Shown here piece after piece: positions 5,247 to 12,148 of a stretch of 12,148 nt of DNA. The DNA is from UBA3855 sp964472035 (GTDB lineage: Bacteria; Bacillota; Clostridia; Oscillospirales; Ruminococcaceae). The DNA is taken from contig CAYYIT010000065.1 in the NCBI GenBank assembly GCA_964472035.1, forward strand, positions 1 through 12,148, read 5' to 3'. The position numbers and the translations under genes are program-made. Within the stretch, counting starts at the first letter, position 1. The number at the start of each line of letters is the position of its first letter. The notes below the pieces were generated by a model. It did not search any database. It was not told the origin of the DNA and worked only from the letters and a program-made list of their open reading frames with translations.

Positions 5247-7691
5247 TTACGTTCCCCGGATGATCAGTTCCTCGCGGAGCTGTCCGAGTGTCAGACCATT
5301 TGTACGCGGCACGGTAATCTTCACAGGAACGCCGCCGTGCAGATCGAACCAGTTGTCAGAGAAGGCAACATCCAGCGTGCGGCAGTCGAGGCATACCGCC
5401 TTGACAAAGGCATCGGCGCTGATCGTAATCGTGAAATGCTCCGGTGCTTCGGTGATATCCGCATGCAGCACAGGCTTCTGGAAATCAAAACGCTTCGGCA
5501 CAACGAACAGCACCGTGCTGTCGAAGATAATTCCCTCAGCGGTCTCCAGCGCGTAGGACAGATAGCAGCTGCGCTTGTCGCGTTCGCTGCGGATGAAGCT
5601 CGAAAGATCGAGTGCCGGATAATCCGTTGCACAGAGTGCAGGACATTCTGCCGGAATTTTACCTTCCGTGATGACGGAGGAATCCGCGCGTCGCAATGCC
5701 CAGCGGATCGTGCCGTTTACCGGTTCCATCGTCTCATTGGAAATGTTGAATACGGGGTGTGCCGCGTCACGCTCCTCCACACTCAGAAGAACGGGCGCGT
5801 GGAAACGCTTCGCATAATGATGCAGGCCCTTCCATCTGCCGTAGAAGTCCACGCTGCTCCAGGAGATCACAGGATTGGTGTCATTCAGCTGCCAGTAGAC
5901 GGAACCCATGCAGCGTCCCCTTGCACGGCGCATATGCTCCACATTGGCGCGGATGCACTCCGCCTGTACGAGCTGGGAACTGTAGATCAGTTCCTCGAAG
6001 CTTTCGGGATAACGCACCATCTGTGCAAGATAATACATCAGTTTTTCATTGCCCTGCGCGCATTTCTGGTGCGCCTCCATAACGGGGGACATCAGATTCA
6101 GATCGCCCTGCTCCGGATCACAGACTGTGAGCAGCGTTTTAAGACTTGGAACGGACTCGAAGCCGTATTCAGAATTAAAGCGATAGTACAGCTCGCGGAA
6201 GGCTGTGAACGGCTTGAAGGCATGCCATACATCCCAGTAATGCATATCGCCGGCATGGTTGGACGCCGTATCCTTGCAGCCGCCGTAAGCGGAAGGCGAG
6301 GAGCGCCAGTAGAAGTGCTGGGGGTCGAGCTTCTCCAGAACGGCAGGCATCCGGCGCTCGAACTGCTCCAGATAATCCGCCTTTGCCTCCGGATTGTCCG
6401 GAAGTCCCCAGGTCTCAAATGCTGTCTCAATTTCGTTGTTGCCGCACCACATGCACAGGGACGGGTGGTTGCGCAGACGCAGGATGTTGTCGCGCATTTC
6501 GGCCTCTACCGTATGCCAGAATTCGTCCGTCAGCCGGTAGTTTGCGCATGCGAACATGAAGTCCTGCCACACCAGCAGACCATGTTCGTCGCAGAAATCG
6601 TAGAATACCTTGTCCGGATAAATGCCGCCGCCCCAGATGCGCACAACGTTGAAATTCGCGTCCACGCAGGACTGCAGCATTGCCCTTGTCTTCTCCGGAG
6701 TGACGCGCGGAAGCAGGCTGTCCTGCGGAATGATGTTCGCGCCCATCGCGAAAATATCCTTCCCGTTGAGGTGGATGCAGAACGATTCGCCCCATGCATC
6801 CGGCTCCTGCCGTATGGTTACCGTGCGCAGTCCGATTCGTTCGGTGCAGCTGTCAAGAATATTGCCGCTTGTATCACGAAGGATCACGGTGGCAGTGTAG
6901 AGCGGCTGTGCGCCGTAGCCCCTTGCCCACCAGAGCTGCGGGTCGGCGATCGTTACAGTGCATTTTCCGCTGCCACCTTCCAGCGGTGCGGCGAAGGTGC
7001 GGCAAAGCTCCCTGCCGTCCGGATCGATGAGCAGCAGCTCGTAGGTCGTATCGCATTCAGATTCCGCGTGCAGCGCAGCGGAGAGCGTAACGCTTCCGTT
7101 TTCGTGGAGCTGCTCGTAATACACATCCTGCACCCTTGCGCCCTTCCAGCAATCGAGAGCTACCTCGCGCCAGATACCAAGATCGGGCAGCTTCGGACCC
7201 CAGTCCCAGCCGAACATATAATGTGCCTTGCGGATATGCGGAAAACCAGCCACAGTGGAATCCACGCCCCACAGCGGATGCTCCTCCTGCTTCTGTGCAA
7301 TGTAGCGCAGGGGAGAATGGATCGTCACGGCAAGTGTATTCTCCTCCAGCAGGAGATCCGTAACATCATAGCTCCAGCAGCGGTGCATATTGTCCGTACT
7401 GCCGATGTGTGTGCCATTGAGGGTGATATCCGCAATGGTATCGATACCGTCAAACCGGAGCCGCACATGGCTGCCGCGTGCCTCCTCCGGCATGGGAAAT
7501 ACGGTGCGGAACACATAGTCCCGATCGGAAACGGAAAGTGAAGCCTCTTCGTTTTCGCGGTAATACGGATCTTGAATCGCACCATGTGTCAGTAATGTAT
7601 GATAGGCAGAGCAGGGAATGCTGCAGGAATACTGTTCCTCACTGCCGCAGGGCTGCATCTGCCAGTTGTCGCAAAGTGAAATCGTGAACAT
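5247..7691 (-). CDS. Beta-mannosidase, glycoside hydrolase family 2
   Basis: Removes terminal beta-linked mannose from manno-oligosaccharides or N-glycan cores. The 814-residue length fits the family, and the absence of a signal peptide places it in the cytoplasm, acting on imported short sugars. The domain order is GH2: N-terminal sugar-binding beta domain (about 1-170), immunoglobulin-like domain (about 185-290), TIM barrel (about 295-620), then C-terminal beta domains. The acid/base glutamate is E420 in CMWCGNNEIETAF, and the nucleophile is E508 in FNSEYGFES. VISWSSVDFYGRWKGLHHYAKRF (608-630 region) separates beta-mannosidases from beta-galactosidases and glucuronidases. AGGAGGT lies 7 bases before the start. 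It sits 27 bases behind the DUF3592-like gene and ahead of the SUKH-Syd gene in one operon. Linkage specificity (mannan versus N-glycan) cannot be told from sequence. Confidence 0.94.
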   Translation of the reverse strand: MFTISLCDNWQMQPCGSEEQYSCSIPCSAYHTLLTHGAIQDPYYRENEEASLSVSDRDYVFRTVFPMPEEARGSHVRLRFDGIDTIADITLNGTHIGSTDNMHRCWSYDVTDLLLEENTLAVTIHSPLRYIAQKQEEHPLWGVDSTVAGFPHIRKAHYMFGWDWGPKLPDLGIWREVALDCWKGARVQDVYYEQLHENGSVTLSAALHAESECDTTYELLLIDPDGRELCRTFAAPLEGGSGKCTVTIADPQLWWARGYGAQPLYTATVILRDTSGNILDSCTERIGLRTVTIRQEPDAWGESFCIHLNGKDIFAMGANIIPQDSLLPRVTPEKTRAMLQSCVDANFNVVRIWGGGIYPDKVFYDFCDEHGLLVWQDFMFACANYRLTDEFWHTVEAEMRDNILRLRNHPSLCMWCGNNEIETAFETWGLPDNPEAKADYLEQFERRMPAVLEKLDPQHFYWRSSPSAYGGCKDTASNHAGDMHYWDVWHAFKPFTAFRELYYRFNSEYGFESVPSLKTLLTVCDPEQGDLNLMSPVMEAHQKCAQGNEKLMYYLAQMVRYPESFEELIYSSQLVQAECIRANVEHMRRARGRCMGSVYWQLNDTNPVISWSSVDFYGRWKGLHHYAKRFHAPVLLSVEERDAAHPVFNISNETMEPVNGTIRWALRRADSSVITEGKIPAECPALCATDYPALDLSSFIRSERDKRSCYLSYALETAEGIIFDSTVLFVVPKRFDFQKPVLHADITEAPEHFTITISADAFVKAVCLDCRTLDVAFSDNWFDLHGGVPVKITVPRTNGLTLGQLREELIIRGT

Positions 7692-7718
7692 GCTTATACC
7701 TCCTGTTGTGATAAATGA

Positions 7719-8198
7719 TCAGGTCAGCCGGACGGGAAGTGTTTTTCTGAGGTGATCATCAATGATCAGATAGAGCAGAAGAAACAGTGCACAGAAAATC
7801 GCACAGTTGATCATGCGGCATTCCAGAACCTTGAATGTGACAACGCGGTACGGCTTCTGAATGTGGTAGGCGATCGCAACGCTGTCACCCGTATGGCTCA
7901 TGCCCTTATAGGGGATGATGAACAGCACGCGCGGCTGCCGGAAGGAACCGCTGTAGTACTGCTGGTTGCCCTCGCAGAGATAACGGCAGAGATAACCCTC
8001 GTTGAATTCTGTGCCGACCTCCATGGTAATGGTGGCTTCCGTCTTGTGCCAGAGCCATTGTCCGCGGATATACGCAAAAAACTGATAGTTGAAGAATAAA
8101 AACGCAAAGGCCGCCAATGTCAGGAACGGAATGGTGCAGATGCGTTTTTTCATCAGAGCACGTACGTACTTTTTTTCATCCGGTGTTAAGGATTTCAT
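7719..8198 (-). CDS. Small membrane protein, DUF3592-like
   Basis: A 159-residue protein with two hydrophobic segments (about 20-44 and 129-147) bracketing an extramembrane domain of some 85 residues rich in beta strands. That domain has the pattern seen in DUF3592 proteins: an ATITMEVGTEF strand, a central YYSGSF turn, then GDSVAIAYHIQKPYRVV, matching the G-x-V-x-V-x-Y-x-P-x-x-P ending of the family. The function is unknown. The start at 8198 is chosen because GGGGGAG lies 5 bases upstream and the promoter is only about 31 bases further; longer in-frame starts (for example 8318) would lie upstream of the promoter. It is the first gene of the operon with the beta-mannosidase. Assignment to the DUF is by overall pattern and is moderate. 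Confidence 0.75.
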   Translation of the reverse strand: MKSLTPDEKKYVRALMKKRICTIPFLTLAAFAFLFFNYQFFAYIRGQWLWHKTEATITMEVGTEFNEGYLCRYLCEGNQQYYSGSFRQPRVLFIIPYKGMSHTGDSVAIAYHIQKPYRVVTFKVLECRMINCAIFCALFLLLYLIIDDHLRKTLPVRLT

Positions 8199-8235
8199 AG
8201 GATCTCCCCCTGTATTATCTTTCTTTCTGTCCTTC

Positions 8236-8264
8236 ATTATAGCATATACGGCTGTTTCTGTCAA
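8236..8264 (-). promoter_or_regulatory. Consensus extended -10 promoter of the DUF3592/beta-mannosidase/SUKH operon
   Basis: On the minus strand TTGACA (8264-8259) and TATAAT (8241-8236) lie 17 bp apart, and TGC directly before the -10 adds an extended -10 element. Transcription should start near 8229, about 31 bases before the ATG at 8198. No other promoter as good is visible within the operon. Confidence 0.9.
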
Positions 8265-8337
8265 TCGGATGGTACCGCGCGAAGGGCGAATTCTCGGATT
8301 CTTCATTGAAAAACGCACAGTTATTCACAAATATTTC

Positions 8338-8366
8338 TTGACAATTGCGCGAAAATGTAGTAGTAT
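8338..8366 (+). promoter_or_regulatory. Distal promoter candidate for adhE (P1)
   Basis: TTGACA at 8338-8343 is followed after 17 bp by TAGTAT (8361-8366), a four-of-six -10 match. Initiation near 8373 would give adhE a leader of about 280 bases. It is weaker than the proximal promoter. Confidence 0.5.
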
Positions 8367-8372
8367 TGAAGT

Positions 8373-8530
8373 AGTGGCGTAAGTCTTTGTCCGCAGTCCG
8401 GGATATTCCCCCGGCAGATGCATATTTTCACACGGATGAAGCAGAATATTCCTGACTGCGCATTGTTGAAACTGCATAAAATTCACATTTTTCCTTTGGA
8501 AAAATAGGCGGTTAACCAGGTGAAAACCCA
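8373..8530 (+). other. Non-coding stretch upstream of adhE with inverted repeats
   Basis: No coding frame is supported here. It holds a 5-bp stem (CCGGG at 8398-8402 with CCCGG at 8410-8414), an 8-bp perfect inverted repeat ATTTTTCC / GGAAAAAT (8487-8494 and 8498-8505, 3-base centre) and a palindrome GGTTAACC (8510-8517). It would be transcribed only from the distal promoter. I recognise no riboswitch class; the repeats may be operators for a regulator of adhE or RNA structure in a long leader. No T run follows the 8487-8505 repeat, so it is not a standard terminator. Confidence 0.4.
8487..8505. repeat. Perfect 8-bp inverted repeat upstream of the adhE promoter
   Basis: ATTTTTCC and its reverse complement GGAAAAAT flank a TTT centre. 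The repeat lies about 26 bases before the proximal -35, a position typical of an activator or repressor operator. The protein that would bind is unknown. Confidence 0.5.
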
Positions 8531-8559
8531 TTGACAAAAATATAACAATGTGTTACAAT
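8531..8559 (+). promoter_or_regulatory. Proximal adhE promoter (P2) with overlapping Rex-like operator
   Basis: TTGACA (8531-8536) and TACAAT (8554-8559) are 17 bp apart, and TGT before the -10 gives an extended -10. Initiation is expected near 8566, a leader of about 86 bases. TTGACAAAAATATAACAA (8531-8548) matches the palindromic Rex consensus TTGTTAAnnnnTTAACAA at 11 of 14 defined positions and overlaps the -35. Rex is a known NADH-sensing repressor of adhE in clostridia, so redox control is plausible. The promoter call is strong; the operator is inferred. Confidence 0.8.
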
Positions 8560-8567
8560 TAGGATAA

Positions 8568-8593
8568 TGAAGCGGATGGAATATGCCGCTTCA
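8568..8593 (+). other. 5' hairpin at the start of the adhE transcript
   Basis: TGAAGCGG (8568-8575) and CCGCTTCA (8586-8593) form a perfect 8-bp stem with a 10-base loop, starting within a few bases of the predicted P2 start site. Terminal stems like this commonly protect messages from 5' end decay. It lies well before the ribosome binding site, so it should not block translation. Confidence 0.55.
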
Positions 8594-8651
8594 GTGAAGA
8601 AATGTCACAAATGACTGATCCCCAAACCTTTAGATTGGAGAGGAAAGAATT

Positions 8652-11270
8652 ATGAACGAAGCGAATGCAACTGCAGCAAAGGAACTGCTGGTAGACAGCG
8701 TAGATGCACTGCTGGAAAAAATCCGTGAGGTTCGTGCTGCGCAGGCAAAATTTGCTACCTACACACAGGAACAGGTGGACAAGATCTTCAAGGCAGCTGC
8801 CCTCGCTGCAAACCATGCAAGAATTCCGCTTGCCAAGATGGCTGTGGAAGAAACCGGCATGGGTGTCGTGGAAGATAAGGTCATTAAGAATAACTACGCC
8901 GCAGAACACATTTATAATGCGTTCAAGAACACCAAGACCTGCGGCATCATCGACGAGGATCCGGTTTACGGAACCAAGCGCATTGCAGAGCCCCTGGGCG
9001 TGATTGCAGCGGTCATTCCGACCACCAACCCGACCTCTACTGCGATCTTCAAGACGCTGATTGCCCTGAAGACCAGAAACGGCATCATCATTTCTCCCCA
9101 TCCGAGAGCAAAGAATTCCACCATTGCCGCTGCAAAGCTCGTGCTGGAGGCAGCTGTCAAGGCAGGCGCTCCCGAGGGCATCATCGGCTGGATCGATGTA
9201 CCGTCCCTGGATATGACCAATACCGTGATGAAGGAATCCGATATCATCCTTGCCACCGGCGGCCCCGGCATGGTAAAGGCTGCCTATTCCAGCGGTAAGC
9301 CCGCACTGGGTGTTGGCGCCGGCAATACTCCGGCAGTCATCGACAGCTCCGCGGACATCCAGCTGGCTGTCAATTCCATCATCCATTCCAAAACCTTTGA
9401 CAATGGCATGATCTGCGCATCCGAGCAGTCCGTGATCGTTGACAAGACCATCTACGATGCTGTGAAGGCAGAATTCCAGAAGCGCGGCTGCTATTTCCTG
9501 ACGGAAGAGGAAACCGAAAAGGTCCGCAAGACCATCATCATCAACGGCGCACTCAATGCCAAGATCGTTGGTCAGCCCGCAGCGAAGATCGCAGAGCTGG
9601 CAGGCGTGACAGTGGATCCCAAGACAAGAGTCATCATCGGCGAAGTGTCCGATGTTTCCATTGATGAAGAATTCGCACACGAGAAGCTCTCTCCGGTACT
9701 GGCAATGTACAAGGCAGAGAATTTCGAGGATGCCATCGAAAAGGCGGACAGACTCGTGCAGGACGGCGGCTTCGGCCATACCTCCTCCCTGTATGTCAAC
9801 ACCGTTACCGGCAAGGACAAGATCGATGCCTTTGCACTTCGTATGAAGACCTGCCGTATCGTGATCAATACCCCTTCCTCCCACGGCGGTATCGGTGACC
9901 TGTATAACTTCGATCTCGCTCCTTCCCTGACACTGGGCTGCGGCTCCTGGGGCGGCAACTCCGTTTCCGAGAACGTAGGTGTCAAGCACCTGATCAATAT
10001 CAAGACAGTCGCTGAGAGGAGAGAGAATATGCTGTGGTTCAGAACACCCCAGAAGGTTTACTTTAAGAAGGGCTGTCTGCCGATCGCTCTTGACGAGCTG
10101 AAGAACGTCCTCGGCAAGAAGCGCGTATTCATCGTAACTGACAGCTTCCTGTACAAGAACGGCTATACCAAGTGCATTACCGATAAGCTTGAGGAAATGG
10201 GCATTGTATACACCACATTTGCAGATGTAGAGCCCGATCCGACACTGCTCTCTGCGCAGAAGGGTGCTGAGGCAATGACCAAGTTCGAGCCCGACTGCAT
10301 CATCGCACTGGGCGGCGGCTCCGCAATGGACGCAGCCAAGATCATGTGGGTTCTCTATGAGCATCCGGATGCTGACTTCCTCGACATGGCAATGCGTTTC
10401 ATCGATATCCGCAAGAGAGTTTACGAATTCCCCGATATGGGCGGCAAGGCATATTTCATCGCGATCCCGACCTCTTCCGGTACCGGCTCCGAGGTAACCC
10501 CGTTCGCAGTTATCACCGATCAGGAAACCGGCGTGAAGTATCCGCTGGCGGATTACCAGCTGCTGCCGAACATGGCGATCATTGATACTGACCTGATGAT
10601 GAGTGCGCCGAAGGGCCTGACCTCCGCATCCGGTATCGATGCTCTGACACATGCGCTGGAGGCATACGCTTCCGTGATGGCGACCGACTATACCGATGGC
10701 CTTGCACTGAAGTCCATGAAGCTCATCTTTGAGAACCTGCCCAAGGCATTCGAGGACGGCACAGATGTGATCGCCCGTGAGAAGATGGCAAATGCTTCTA
10801 CCATGGCCGGTATGGCATTCGCAAACGCATTCCTCGGCATCTGCCATTCCATGGCACATAAGCTCGGTGCATACCACCACCTGCCGCACGGCGTAGCCAA
10901 TGCACTGCTCATCACAGAGGTAATGCGCTATAACATCGCAGAGGCTCCCACCAAAATGGGTACCTTCTCCCAGTACCAGTATCCGCAGGCACTGGAGCGC
11001 TATGCAGAGTGCGCAAGATTTGTCGGCGTGACCGGCAAGGATGATATGGAAGTATTCGAGAACTTCCTCACGAAGATCGACGAGCTGAAGGAAGCCATCG
11101 GCATCAAGAAGACCATCAAGGACTACGGCATTGATGAAGCTGCATTCCTCGAGACGCTCGATGAAATGGTAGAGAACGCATTCGACGATCAGTGTACCGG
11201 TGCAAATCCGAGATATCCGCTCATGAGCGAGATGAAGGAAATGTACCTCAAGGCATACTACGGCAACTAA
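8652..11270 (+). CDS. adhE: Bifunctional acetaldehyde/alcohol dehydrogenase
   Basis: Reduces acetyl-CoA to acetaldehyde and then ethanol, consuming two NADH; the main ethanol-forming and redox-balancing enzyme of many anaerobes. The 872-residue length is full for the family, which forms cytoplasmic spirosome filaments. Residues about 1-450 are the CoA-acylating aldehyde dehydrogenase domain, with the catalytic cysteine C255 in NGMICASEQS and GVGAGNTP at 220-227. Residues about 460-872 are the iron-dependent alcohol dehydrogenase domain, with ALGGGSAMDAAK (552-563) for NAD and metal ligands D663, H667, H732 and H746 (GIDALTH; CHSMAH; HLPHG). All key residues are present, so both activities are expected. 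GGAGAGGA precedes the ATG. The codon-aligned opposite strand is stop-free throughout, meaning TTA, CTA and TCA are never used, as in highly expressed genes. It has a strong promoter and Rex-like site, and a kinase gene follows 21 bases behind. Confidence 0.98.
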   Translation: MNEANATAAKELLVDSVDALLEKIREVRAAQAKFATYTQEQVDKIFKAAALAANHARIPLAKMAVEETGMGVVEDKVIKNNYAAEHIYNAFKNTKTCGIIDEDPVYGTKRIAEPLGVIAAVIPTTNPTSTAIFKTLIALKTRNGIIISPHPRAKNSTIAAAKLVLEAAVKAGAPEGIIGWIDVPSLDMTNTVMKESDIILATGGPGMVKAAYSSGKPALGVGAGNTPAVIDSSADIQLAVNSIIHSKTFDNGMICASEQSVIVDKTIYDAVKAEFQKRGCYFLTEEETEKVRKTIIINGALNAKIVGQPAAKIAELAGVTVDPKTRVIIGEVSDVSIDEEFAHEKLSPVLAMYKAENFEDAIEKADRLVQDGGFGHTSSLYVNTVTGKDKIDAFALRMKTCRIVINTPSSHGGIGDLYNFDLAPSLTLGCGSWGGNSVSENVGVKHLINIKTVAERRENMLWFRTPQKVYFKKGCLPIALDELKNVLGKKRVFIVTDSFLYKNGYTKCITDKLEEMGIVYTTFADVEPDPTLLSAQKGAEAMTKFEPDCIIALGGGSAMDAAKIMWVLYEHPDADFLDMAMRFIDIRKRVYEFPDMGGKAYFIAIPTSSGTGSEVTPFAVITDQETGVKYPLADYQLLPNMAIIDTDLMMSAPKGLTSASGIDALTHALEAYASVMATDYTDGLALKSMKLIFENLPKAFEDGTDVIAREKMANASTMAGMAFANAFLGICHSMAHKLGAYHHLPHGVANALLITEVMRYNIAEAPTKMGTFSQYQYPQALERYAECARFVGVTGKDDMEVFENFLTKIDELKEAIGIKKTIKDYGIDEAAFLETLDEMVENAFDDQCTGANPRYPLMSEMKEMYLKAYYGN

Positions 11271-11291
11271 TGATGGAACGGAGGAACTGAA

Positions 11292-12032
11292 ATGGAAGTA
11301 CTTGCAAAGCGTCCCAATAAGGTCGTATACCGCGAAGGCGACTATGCCATCAAGGAATTCAACGAGGATTACTCCAAGGCGGATGTACTCAACGAAGCCC
11401 TCAATCAGGCAAGAGTAGAGGAAACCGGCCTGCCGATCCCAAAGCTCATCGAGGTCAAGAAGATCGAAGACAAGTGGGCGATCGTGCTGGAATATGTAGA
11501 AGGCAAGACCATTGCACAGCTCATCGAAGAACATCCTGAGAAGGAAGACGAGTATCTGAAGAAGTTTGTGGAAGTACAGCTTTCCATCCATCAGATGCGC
11601 GCACCTCTGCTGAACAAGCTCAAGGATAAGATGAACCGCAAGATTTCTGCAACTGATTTTGACGCAACCACCCGTTATGATCTGCACACCCGTCTTGAGG
11701 GTATGCCGAAGCACAACAAGGTGTGTCACGGTGATCTGGGTCTGTCCGATGTGATCATCACAGAATCCGGTGAAGCATATATCATTGACTGGGCACACGC
11801 TACCCAGGGTAATGCTTCTGCCGATGCAGCGCGCTCCTATCTGAAGTTCCATCTGGAAGGACAGGAAAAGCTGGCGGATAAGTACCTGAATCTCTTCTGC
11901 AAAATGAGCGATACAGCAAAGCAGTATGTTCAGAAGTGGCTGCCCATCGTAGCAGCATCCCAGTCTGTGAAGGGCAGGGAAGAAGAACGCGAATTCCTGC
12001 ATCGCTGGGTGAATGTTGTAGATTACGAGTAA
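11292..12032 (+). CDS. APH/choline-kinase-fold phosphotransferase family protein
   Basis: A 246-residue cytoplasmic protein with the aminoglycoside phosphotransferase/choline kinase fold (PF01636-like). An N-lobe lysine K21 (YAIKEF), the hinge VLEYVEGKT (65-73), the catalytic loop CHGDLGLSDVII (145-156; catalytic D148) and the metal-binding IIDWAHA (164-170; D166) are visible. In most relatives the catalytic loop ends in Asn (HGDxxxxN); here that position is D153. The tail sequence HATQGNASADAARSYL (169-184) recalls a group of uncharacterised Firmicute/Fibrobacter paralogues rather than known drug-resistance enzymes, so an antibiotic role should not be assumed. GGAGG lies 7 bases before the ATG and 21 bases separate it from adhE, with no terminator between, so it is cotranscribed. 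It shares adhE-like codon choice. The substrate is unknown. Confidence 0.85.
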   Translation: MEVLAKRPNKVVYREGDYAIKEFNEDYSKADVLNEALNQARVEETGLPIPKLIEVKKIEDKWAIVLEYVEGKTIAQLIEEHPEKEDEYLKKFVEVQLSIHQMRAPLLNKLKDKMNRKISATDFDATTRYDLHTRLEGMPKHNKVCHGDLGLSDVIITESGEAYIIDWAHATQGNASADAARSYLKFHLEGQEKLADKYLNLFCKMSDTAKQYVQKWLPIVAASQSVKGREEEREFLHRWVNVVDYE

Positions 12033-12044
12033 GCAATCATAGAA

Positions 12045-12075
12045 AGCGCCCCTCCGACCGTGTCGGAGGGGCGCT
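12045..12075. other. Strong 14-bp hairpin downstream of the kinase gene
   Basis: AGCGCCCCTCCGAC (12045-12058) pairs perfectly with GTCGGAGGGGCGCT (12062-12075) around a CGT loop. There is no T run after it on either strand, so it is not a classical intrinsic terminator; it may block 3' exonucleases, act together with the next hairpin, or be part of a dispersed intergenic repeat. Confidence 0.7.
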
Positions 12076-12095
12076 CAGTCTGTCGAAAAAGTTCC

Positions 12096-12139
12096 GTCCA
12101 GCCACTGCGCCTCTGGCGCAGGGCTGGACTAATTTTTTT
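12096..12139 (+). terminator. Intrinsic terminator of the adhE-kinase operon
   Basis: GTCCAGCC (12096-12103) and CTGCGCC (12105-12111) pair with GGCGCAG (12115-12121) and GGCTGGAC (12122-12129), a 15-bp stem with one bulged A and a TCT loop, followed by TAA and T7 (12133-12139). AAAAA at 12086-12090 gives a T5 on the other strand, so some bidirectional activity is possible. Confidence 0.88.
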
Positions 12140-12148
12140 CATTTAGTT

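Noticed and set aside
5337..7541. 734-codon open frame on the plus strand opposite the beta-mannosidase gene
   Set aside because: Same cause: codon-aligned shadow of a codon-biased gene; no recognisable protein features.
8325..8537. 70-residue minus-strand frame in the adhE upstream region
   Set aside because: No ribosome binding site; it overlaps two plus-strand promoters and the inverted repeats; no similarity recognised.
8373..8651. Riboswitch in the adhE leader
   Set aside because: I compared it by eye with common classes (T-box, SAM, c-di-GMP, ZTP, fluoride, guanidine) and found no conserved core. Only simple inverted repeats remain.
8559..12002. 1147-codon open frame on the minus strand opposite adhE and the kinase gene
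   Set aside because: It is codon-aligned with both real genes, so it stays open merely because they avoid TTA, CTA and TCA. Its translation shows no family motifs and it has no ribosome binding site.
11292..12032. Aminoglycoside resistance gene
   Set aside because: The fold matches APH enzymes, but the sequence outside the catalytic loops does not resemble known resistance enzymes and the gene is an adhE operon partner.

Overview
The window looks like chromosomal DNA of an anaerobic, fermentative low-to-mid-GC Firmicute, most like a gut or rumen Oscillospirales/Ruminococcus-type bacterium. This is inferred from a full-length bifunctional AdhE, an alpha2-type glycyl-tRNA synthetase, strong AGGAGG-type ribosome binding sites, consensus sigma-A promoters (TTGACA, 17 bp, TATAAT) and an apbE / NusG-II / Gx-transporter cluster. 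The genus is a guess. There are no rRNA or tRNA genes, CRISPR arrays, transposases or phage genes.

Layout. Bases 1-709 (minus) hold the N-terminal half of glycyl-tRNA synthetase, cut by the window edge, with a perfect promoter at 764-792. A short AT-rich gene for a small two-helix membrane protein (920-1291, plus) follows a run of 16 T. A terminator and another perfect promoter then introduce a compact three-gene plus-strand operon: ApbE flavin transferase lipoprotein (1463-2470), a membrane-anchored NusG domain II protein (2467-2844) and a Gx-transporter/EetB-like membrane protein (2855-3382). It ends at a bidirectional hairpin terminator (about 3426-3462), which also serves the converging minus-strand operon.

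The minus-strand operon is read from a perfect extended -10 promoter at 8236-8264. It encodes a small DUF3592-like membrane protein (7719-8198), a cytoplasmic GH2 beta-mannosidase (5247-7691) and a 572-residue protein with a SUKH (SMI1/KNR4) domain followed by a Syd-like domain (3495-5213). The last resembles immunity proteins of polymorphic toxin systems, but no toxin is in the window.

The divergent intergenic region (8199-8651) carries the minus promoter, two plus-strand promoters, several inverted repeats and a Rex-like operator overlapping the proximal promoter. It drives adhE (8652-11270) and, 21 bases downstream, an APH/choline-kinase-fold phosphotransferase (11292-12032). The region closes with two hairpins, the second a clear intrinsic terminator.

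Functionally the window combines central fermentation (acetyl-CoA to ethanol with NADH reoxidation), a putative extracytoplasmic flavin/electron-transfer accessory module, mannoside catabolism and an orphan immunity-like protein. The best candidates for something undescribed are the SUKH-Syd fusion in a glycosidase operon, the stand-alone apbE-NusGII-Gx module without a visible flavoprotein substrate, and the adhE-linked kinase with an altered metal-binding residue. None is proven by sequence alone.
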